Below are positions 49,487 through 53,951 of a DNA stretch of 53,951 bases, piece after piece (positions within the stretch are counted from its first letter, which is position 1; each line of letters begins with the position of its first letter). Position numbers and translations under genes: made by a program. The notes below the pieces were generated by a model that was not told the DNA's origin, made no database searches, and saw nothing but the letters and a program-made list of their open reading frames with translations. Source of the stretch: Streptomyces sp. Ru72 (GTDB lineage Bacteria; Actinomycetota; Actinomycetes; Streptomycetales; Streptomycetaceae); assembly GCF_002920635.1 (NCBI RefSeq), contig NZ_PQSR01000048.1, positions 1 through 53,951 on the forward strand, read 5' to 3'.

Positions 49487-49516
49487 CCGGCCGTCCGGCC
49501 CGGGCCGGACGGCCGG
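49487..49516. terminator. 30-bp perfect palindrome downstream of the SDR operon
   Basis: Two 15-bp arms with no loop (left arm CCGGCCGTCCGGCCC) begin 8 bp after the SDR stop. The all-GC stem is typical of an actinomycete intrinsic terminator without U tract, ending the three-gene transcript. Confidence 0.7.
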
Positions 49517-49629
49517 GGCCGGGGCCGGACGGGGAAGCCCGGGGCTCTGTCGGAGATCTTGTTGTGCCAACTTGTCCGAGCCGGCCGCGACCGGGTCGGG
49601 AAGGACCCAGTTGCGAACGCCACGAACCA

Positions 49630-49653
49630 GACGTCAGTCACGAACGTGACGTC
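49630..49653. promoter_or_regulatory. Nested inverted repeat GACGTCA-N10-TGACGTC upstream of the EEP gene
   Basis: The perfect 7-bp arms enclose a further GTCAC/GTGAC pair, so the whole 24-bp segment is nearly symmetric. It lies 124 bp before the hydrolase start. It may be an operator; the protein that binds is unknown. The remaining gap (49517-49777) shows no gene. Confidence 0.45.
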
Positions 49654-49777
49654 CCACCACCCGAGAACGCACGCGCCCTGAGGTGTCTGACAGGGGCCAA
49701 CACAATGAGTCAGCTGCACCTGGTGCGCCGCGTCGGTAGTTGCCGGGTTGCCCGCTCCGGGCGGTAACGTCCCATGC

Positions 49778-50560
49778 ATGCGGGTGGTGACTTGGAACGT
49801 CTGGGGATGTTTCGGCCCGTGGCGGGACCGTGCGCCACGGCTCCTGGAAACTCTGGCCACGCTACGGCCAGACATCGTGTGCCTACAGGAGACATGGGTA
49901 ACGCACGACACCGGTCAGGCCGACGATCTGGCCGCGCAGCTCGGCATGCAGGCGGTCTTCAGCAGAAGTCGCATGCCGGAGCCAGCTCCGGCCCCGAACG
50001 CCGTGGAGCTCGGCCTGGCGATCCTCGGCCGCTGGCCCATTTTGGAGTACCGACGGGAACGGCTGCCCGACGGCACGGATGGACCATTGCCAGCCACAGA
50101 CCCGTCGGTGGCACTTGTTGTCACGTTCGACCACCCAGCAGGGCCCCTGCATGTGGTGACGGCTTGTCCTGACTGGCATGCCGACCGGAGCCAGGCTCGG
50201 CTTTCCCAAATCCAAGCTCTGGCGGCCCTGCTCACGGATCCCGCTCTCGACGGTCCGCTGCCGGTCATTCTCGCCGCCGACCTCAACTCGTGCCCTGACA
50301 CATCCGAATTCCAGGCCCTGACCCGTGTTCTAGTCGACACCTGGGCCGCCGCTTGTGCCGGACAGCCGGGCTACACCTTCACCACCAACAACAGCTTCGT
50401 GGGCAGCGATGAGTGGCTCGCTGAAGGACGGATCGACCACATCCTCGCCCGCTCCGGCATGCCCGCACACCCCCTCATCGTCCGAGCAGCTGCACTGGCC
50501 GGGACCAGCGAACCAGCACCGTCAGACCACTTCGCCGTAGTAGCCGATCTGGAGTGCTGA
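49778..50560 (+). CDS. Endonuclease/exonuclease/phosphatase (EEP) family protein, 260 aa
   Basis: MRVVTWNVWGCFGPWRDRAP contains the catalytic Asn of the family, DIVCLQETWV the metal-binding Glu, DLNSCPDTSEFQALTR the Asp-x-Asn pair (LAADLNS), and SDHFAVVADLEC the terminal S-D-H motif. EGRIDHILARSG supplies the DHI element. All residues for a Mg2+-dependent phosphodiesterase are present. No signal peptide. ATG at 49778 (another at 49774 is out of frame). Possible substrates range from nucleic acid to sphingomyelin or inositol phosphates; not decidable here. Confidence 0.9.
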   Translation: MRVVTWNVWGCFGPWRDRAPRLLETLATLRPDIVCLQETWVTHDTGQADDLAAQLGMQAVFSRSRMPEPAPAPNAVELGLAILGRWPILEYRRERLPDGTDGPLPATDPSVALVVTFDHPAGPLHVVTACPDWHADRSQARLSQIQALAALLTDPALDGPLPVILAADLNSCPDTSEFQALTRVLVDTWAAACAGQPGYTFTTNNSFVGSDEWLAEGRIDHILARSGMPAHPLIVRAAALAGTSEPAPSDHFAVVADLEC

Positions 50561-51067
50561 TCAGGCCGGGATCGACTGGAGTGCCAGCCAGGCGACCACA
50601 TCACGGGGCCTTGATAGTGAACCGAGTTGCCGGAGGGTGAACAGGCAGCAGGCGAGCTTGAGGAACGCTTCCTGGATGTCGGCCCGTCGTTCCCAGCAGA
50701 TCCTTAGACGCCGAAAACCGTGCAACCGGGCAAAGCTTCGTTCGATCACCCAACGACAGCCGACCAACCCGGTACCCTGCCGTGTTCCGCGGCGGGCGAT
50801 GGCGGGCACGGTGCCGCGCTCGCGGACCTGGTCTCGATAAATGTCGTGATCTTAGCCGCGGTCGGCGAAGAGCGAATCGGGTTTGCGGCGAAGCCGGCCC
50901 ACCCGGCCGCAGATCGGTGGGATCGCATCGAGCAGGGGGATCAGCTGGGTGACGTCGTTGCGGTTGCCGCCGGTCAGCAGAACCGCCAGCGGGGTGCCGT
51001 GCCCATCGGTGATCAGGTGGTGTTTCGAGACGGCCCGGCCCCGGTCCACCGGCGAGGGGCCCGTATG
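50561..51067 (-). pseudogene. IS5-family transposase, C-terminal half with a premature stop
   Basis: The minus-strand text HTGPSPVDRGRAVSKHHLIT, LAVLLTGGNRNDVTQLIPLL, CGRVGRLRRKPDSLFADRG then TAA (50852-50854), and in the same frame DHDIYRDQVRERGTVPAIAR, WVIERSFARLHGFRRLRICW and RRADIQEAFLKLACCLFTLR. The stop replaces the Tyr normally found after FADRG, a one-base nonsense mutation. Upstream of 51067 the family resemblance ends at a join with an IS256 relic. It extends past its natural end to a TGA at 50561. Confidence 0.8.
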
Positions 51068-51068
51068 G

Positions 51069-51164
51069 CTCCGGGACTTCGTGCCCGCGTTGGAGCAGTT
51101 CCTCGGCGGCTCGGCGGGGCTGTCTCCGGCCACCGTCACCCGGCTGACCCAGCAGTGGAGCGAC
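51069..51164 (+). pseudogene. IS256-family transposase, internal fragment
   Basis: The plus-strand frame reads RDFVPALEQFLGGSAGLSPA and TVTRLTQQWSD, which is the segment following the N-terminal domain of IS256-type transposases (DFxPALxxxLGxxAGLS). It abuts the IS5 relic head to tail at about 51067, indicating that one element was inserted into, or recombined with, the other. Confidence 0.65.
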
Positions 51165-51420
51165 GTTGGTGGTGGTGCCAGCCGCGCCAGGTGCGGCCCT
51201 CGTGTCGGGGTCACTCGTCGGCGTCGTCTCGACGCCCACCGCCGGAAGGCTCAACGCCAGCGTGACCGAGCAGGCCCGAGAACATGGACTGGTTCGAACC
51301 TGCCCGCCACTCGCGCGAACACCGACTCCGACTCGGCTGTCCAGCCGGCGACTTCGGTCATCCCCTGCATAGCAGGACAACGACAAGCACCAGCTCAGGA
51401 CACGATCCGCTGCGGGAGTA
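51165..51420. other. Intergenic stretch without a recognisable gene
   Basis: A plus-strand frame with SGSLVGVVSTPTAGRLNASV has no clear family; I consider it noise or old debris of the element remnants to its left. Confidence 0.4.
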
Positions 51421-51846
51421 CTAGGCGGGCTGCGGGGCCGGTGTTGCCGGAGCGACCGCGGCCTTGCGGGTCTCGCGCATTATCAGCAGGCCGTTGACCA
51501 CCATCAGTGTCGCGGTCAGGGCGTGGACGCCGAGCGCGGTGGCGACGGAGCCGTGGTGGGCCAGCACGGTGGCCATGTCGCCGTACGCGGCGAGGGCCTC
51601 CACCAGCAGCGCCCAGCCCAGCGCCCGGCGGTGGCCGGTCACCAGCAGGATGCCGAGGACCAGGGCCAGGACGACGTCGCGGATTCCCTTGATGATCAGG
51701 AAGCCGCCGCCGTCGCCTGACGGCCAGCTCGGCATGCCGAAGCTCGGCGCCGTCGTCTCGGGGCTCAGGATGAACTCCCCACCGAACCAGAGGATGAAGA
51801 GGATGAACGCGGCGGCCAGAACGGTGTTGATCTTCTTCAGCGACAT
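51421..51846 (-). CDS. DUF4267-like small membrane protein, 141 aa
   Basis: Four hydrophobic segments: TVLAAAFILFILWFGGEFIL, FLIIKGIRDVVLALVLGILL, WALLVEALAAYGDMATVLAH, and ALGVHALTATLMVVNGLLIM. The pattern with an F-x-x-K-G-x-R-D motif at the start of helix 2 is typical of the DUF4267 family. ATG at 51844-51846 with AAGGAG 5 nt upstream. The C terminus is an Ala/Pro tail. Family function is unknown; it is found near regulators and short oxidoreductases. Confidence 0.8.
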   Translation of the reverse strand: MSLKKINTVLAAAFILFILWFGGEFILSPETTAPSFGMPSWPSGDGGGFLIIKGIRDVVLALVLGILLVTGHRRALGWALLVEALAAYGDMATVLAHHGSVATALGVHALTATLMVVNGLLIMRETRKAAVAPATPAPQPA

Positions 51847-52165
51847 TGTTCTCCTTGCGAGTCTTCGTCGGCCTGGTGGGTTTCGTGGAGCTTGCTGAGT
51901 CCTGTGGGGCTTGATCAGGCCGTGCGGATGCGGCTGATCGAGGGGCGTGGCTTGCCGGGATCGCAGGTGTGGGATCTGAGCGGCGGATGCATTTCCGAAT
52001 GTCGGGATTTCGGTGGTCAGCCGCCCCGAGGAGTGGGGATCGTGCGCCACCGGCGCGGCGTCGGCCCGCGGGGTCAGAAATCCGAAGCCCTCTTGGGCTC
52101 ACCCCGACGGACGAAAGTCGTCGATACACAGGGGCGAACCCGCGTATGCCGGGGCAGCGGTGGTG
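51847..52165. other. Intergenic stretch between the two membrane-protein genes
   Basis: No gene recognised. Near 51990-52020 a TTTCCGAA / TTTCGG cluster with short inverted repeats may be the promoter region of the DUF4267 gene, which reads leftward. Confidence 0.35.
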
Positions 52166-52612
52166 TCAGACGAGGGCGGAGACGAGCAGGGTGAAGGCGG
52201 CGATGATGACGGCGACGCGGACGTAGTGCCAGCGTCCCCAGCGGTTCAGCTGCTCCTTCCAGTCCGCGGGCCGGTTCTCGGGGGTCCAGGTCTTGTTTCG
52301 GTTGTTGATCGGGACGAGCAGCAGCATCGACATGACCACGCTGACGATCAGCAGTCCGGCGGCGGTGACGACGAGTCCGGCGCCGTGGTGGTGCCATCCG
52401 GCGACGGCCCAGATCGCGCTGAGGACGAGCGAGCCGATGTACCAGAAAGGCATCAGTGCGCCGAGCATCCGGCCGCCGTGGGCGTGGCCGAGCTGGCCGC
52501 TGTCCTCGGGAAGCGCGTCCAGGATCCGGTTCATGATGAAGGCGACGGAGAACTCCACCCCCACCATCAGGCCGACGACGACGGTGGTGACGACCTCGAG
52601 TGCGTTGAGCAT
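52166..52612 (-). CDS. DUF1772-like membrane protein, 148 aa
   Basis: Four transmembrane helices: LEVVTTVVVGLMVGVEFSVA, MPFWYIGSLVLSAIWAVAGW, LVVTAAGLLIVSVVMSMLLL and VRVAVIIAAFTLLVSALV. The loop VPINNRNKTWTPENRPADWK with PxNN and the WxRWHYVR helix (NRWGRWHYVRV) are typical for DUF1772 (anthrone-oxygenase-like fold). ATG 52610-52612 behind GGAGGG. Divergent from the TetR gene at 52703, with CTAG-type palindromes between, so it is the probable target. These proteins are linked to aromatic polyketide oxygenation in a few cases, but most are unassigned. Confidence 0.85.
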   Translation of the reverse strand: MLNALEVVTTVVVGLMVGVEFSVAFIMNRILDALPEDSGQLGHAHGGRMLGALMPFWYIGSLVLSAIWAVAGWHHHGAGLVVTAAGLLIVSVVMSMLLLVPINNRNKTWTPENRPADWKEQLNRWGRWHYVRVAVIIAAFTLLVSALV

Positions 52613-52628
52613 GACGATCCCTCCGTGA

Positions 52629-52693
52629 ACTAGCGTTGCTAGCTGATGAGGCAACGCTAGTACTGCTGCCGCTCGGTTGTCTAGCGATGCTAG
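52629..52693. promoter_or_regulatory. TetR operator cluster: ACTAGCGTTGC palindrome plus two CTAGCGNTGCTAG sites
   Basis: An 11-bp perfect inverted repeat (52629-52639 and 52651-52661) spans the promoter side of the DUF1772 gene. CTAGCGTTGCTAG (52630-52642) and CTAGCGATGCTAG (52681-52693) are two copies of one short palindrome; the second ends 9 bp before the TetR ATG. CTAG is rare in streptomycete DNA, so this cluster of four is striking. Confidence 0.7.
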
Positions 52694-52702
52694 GATCGAT
52701 TC

Positions 52703-53281
52703 ATGTCGGTACAGGAACGCAAGGCACGCGAACGGGTGGAGCGCGAGCGCCTCATCGTGGCGACCGCCCGCGAACTCGCCGAGCAGCAGGGCTGGGACGC
52801 AGTCACCACCCGCCGGCTCGCCGAGCGCATCGAATACAGTCAGCCCGTCCTCTACAGCCACTTCCGCGGCAAGCGCGAGATCATCGGCGCCGTCGCCCTT
52901 CAGGGGGCCGCCGAACTGGCCGCGGCGGTGCGGGCCGCGACCTTGGCCGCGGACGGCCCGCGCGCCCGGGTCGCCGCCCTTGCCCACGCCTACCTCGACT
53001 TCGCCGCACGCAACCCGGCGGTCTACGACGCCTTGTTCCAGCTCGACGGCGGCCTGGCGTACGCGCAGGAGGACACCCCCGAGCCTCTGAAGGACGCCTT
53101 CGCCGCCCTGCTGGAGAGCCTCGGCGAGGTCGCCGGGGAAGGCGTCGACCCGGGGCTGTTCACCGAAGTGTTCTGGGCGTGCTTGCACGGCATCGCGACC
53201 CTGACCCGGGCGGGACGGCTGCCGCCGGAGTACACCGAGCACAGGGTGGAACTCCTGGTGGACCGGCTCGCTGTGCTCTGA
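52703..53281 (+). CDS. TetR-family transcriptional repressor, 192 aa
   Basis: The N terminus is a TetR helix-turn-helix domain: RLIVATARELAEQQGWDAVT, TRRLAERIEYSQPVLYSHFR, GKREIIGAVALQGAAELAAA. The C-terminal domain is of the TetR_C_13/WHG type: ARNPAVYDALFQLDGGLAYA, VFWACLHGIATLTRAGRLPP. ATG at 52703 lies directly after an operator copy, so binding would block its own translation start region. Divergent from the DUF1772 gene. Inducer unknown. Confidence 0.92.
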   Translation: MSVQERKARERVERERLIVATARELAEQQGWDAVTTRRLAERIEYSQPVLYSHFRGKREIIGAVALQGAAELAAAVRAATLAADGPRARVAALAHAYLDFAARNPAVYDALFQLDGGLAYAQEDTPEPLKDAFAALLESLGEVAGEGVDPGLFTEVFWACLHGIATLTRAGRLPPEYTEHRVELLVDRLAVL

Positions 53282-53394
53282 CACACCGTCCCGGCGGGCA
53301 CGCGGCCGGGGCCCTCGGACCCCGCCGCCTGCCTGACCGAGCCTGTTCGGTTGACAACCGAGACGGCCGCCGCCCTGTAAGCCCCAGGCCAGTG

Positions 53395-53951
53395 CGGAGT
53401 CAGGGCAAGTGCGCTGCAACACGTCGAGCAGGGCGTCGTCCTCCCACTGGTCGACCACTTCGAGGTAGCCGACCGACGAGCACCTTGGAGTGCGCAGCCC
53501 ATCCGCCCTGCTTGGCTGTGACGATCTGGTCGTGGCCCTTCATGCGTGAGGACCTGGCGAGGCCGCGGCGGAGGCGGTGGCCGGTGAAGCGGATCTCGGT
53601 CCCGGCGCGTTCGCCGGCGCGGGTGACGACGCGCAGATGGACTCCGGCTGCAGTCCGGTCTTCATGACGGTGTGCCAGCGGTTGCGCAGACGGCGCCATG
53701 CGTACCCCTCGGGGTCGTCCAGGCCGGCGGCCTCCTCCCATGCCTGCCAGGCGCGGACCGGGCAGATCGAGGGCCGCGAGCCGTAGGGACCGGCACGATG
53801 CCGGGCCGGACCTTGGCCACGCACAGGTCGGCCCGGATGCCACCCGGGGGCTCGGCGAAGTCGCGGACGCGCGCGAAGGCCAGTTCGTCCTCGCGGCCGA
53901 CGACGGCGAAGTGCATCAGGACCAGCGCGCGGTCGCGGATGCCCGTGAGGT
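53395..53951 (-). pseudogene. Tyrosine recombinase (phage-type integrase), C-terminal part, frameshifted, cut by the window edge
   Basis: Read from the right edge on the minus strand: IRDRALVLMHFAVVGREDEL, AFARVRDFAEPPGGIRADLC, VPYGSRPSICPVRAWQAWEE, DPEGYAWRRLRNRWHTVMKT, VVTRAGERAGTEIRFTGHRL, RRGLARSSRMKGHDQIVTAK and QGGWAAHSKVLVG, then in another frame EVVDQWEDDALLDVL. The H-x-x-R motif (GHRLR) and the GGWxxHS box of tyrosine recombinases are seen; the catalytic Tyr should follow in KVLxGYLE, exactly where the frame breaks (near 53470). Other frame changes occur near 53790 and 53645. The N-terminal part is outside the window. Confidence 0.75.

Noticed and set aside
1..53951. CRISPR arrays, tRNA or rRNA genes, and phage structural genes
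   Set aside because: Scanning for regularly spaced repeats and conserved RNA signatures gave nothing; the repeats found are pairs or triplets of operator type. The only phage-like item is the broken tyrosine recombinase.

Overview
The window is high-GC DNA (codon third positions almost always G or C) with Streptomyces-type gene style: GTG/TTG starts, 4-bp stop/start overlaps, Tat-dependent lipoprotein signals, CUT1 sugar importers without their own ATPase, and many TetR/MarR/ArsR/LacI regulators next to transporters. The density of broken transposases and of small accessory genes suggests an accessory region, such as an arm of a linear streptomycete chromosome. The genus is an inference; no rRNA, tRNA or core housekeeping gene is present.

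Layout. 1-7.3 kb: transposase relics (IS5, IS256, IS630) around small orphan genes: a hypothetical protein, a pentapeptide-like membrane protein, VOC proteins, and a DUF4259 / unknown / DUF4253 trio. 7.4-12.1 kb: two efflux modules, DHA2 exporter with divergent TetR and an ArsR-type regulator with an MFS exporter, each with a recognisable operator. 12.6-16 kb: a TetR relic, two GNAT acetyltransferases, two small membrane proteins and a VOC protein. 16-21.6 kb: MarR-led operon with two tandem paralogous MFS transporters, the first fused to three carboxypeptidase-regulatory-like beta domains, then an isochorismatase-fold protein without its Cys. 21.7-25.7 kb: decayed DNA (IS21 istB, IS701, IS5, FAH and MBL-fold relics) with an intact MDMPI-type protein and an intact MBL-fold hydrolase. 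25.8-28 kb: a third TetR/MFS pair with two matching operators. 28.5-32.7 kb: a RibD/DHFR-like reductase, barstar, IS5 and IS481 relics, a VOC protein and a WYL regulator.

33.0-45.8 kb is the largest coherent unit, a sugar locus. On the minus strand are two complete CUT1 importer sets (binding lipoprotein plus two permeases each) and a GH172 (DUF2961) enzyme. On the plus strand are a LacI regulator, a second GH172, a GH32 fructosidase and a decayed PfkB sugar kinase. No enzyme has a signal peptide, so the picture is import of a fructose-containing oligosaccharide, possibly a difructose dianhydride or fructan fragment, followed by cleavage in the cytoplasm. Two near-identical LacI-type boxes and a triple direct repeat lie in the divergent promoter region.

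45.8-53.9 kb: an ISAs1 relic, an XRE/MmyB-like regulator divergent from a dehydrogenase / NTF2-like / SDR operon whose SDR lacks two usual catalytic residues, an EEP-family hydrolase, an IS5/IS256 junction, DUF4267 and DUF1772 membrane proteins, a TetR regulator with CTAG-type operators, and a frameshifted tyrosine recombinase running off the right edge.

Overall, five separately regulated transporter or membrane-protein modules and one carbohydrate locus are embedded in a graveyard of at least eight mobile-element families. I found no CRISPR array, phage structural genes or biosynthetic gene cluster.
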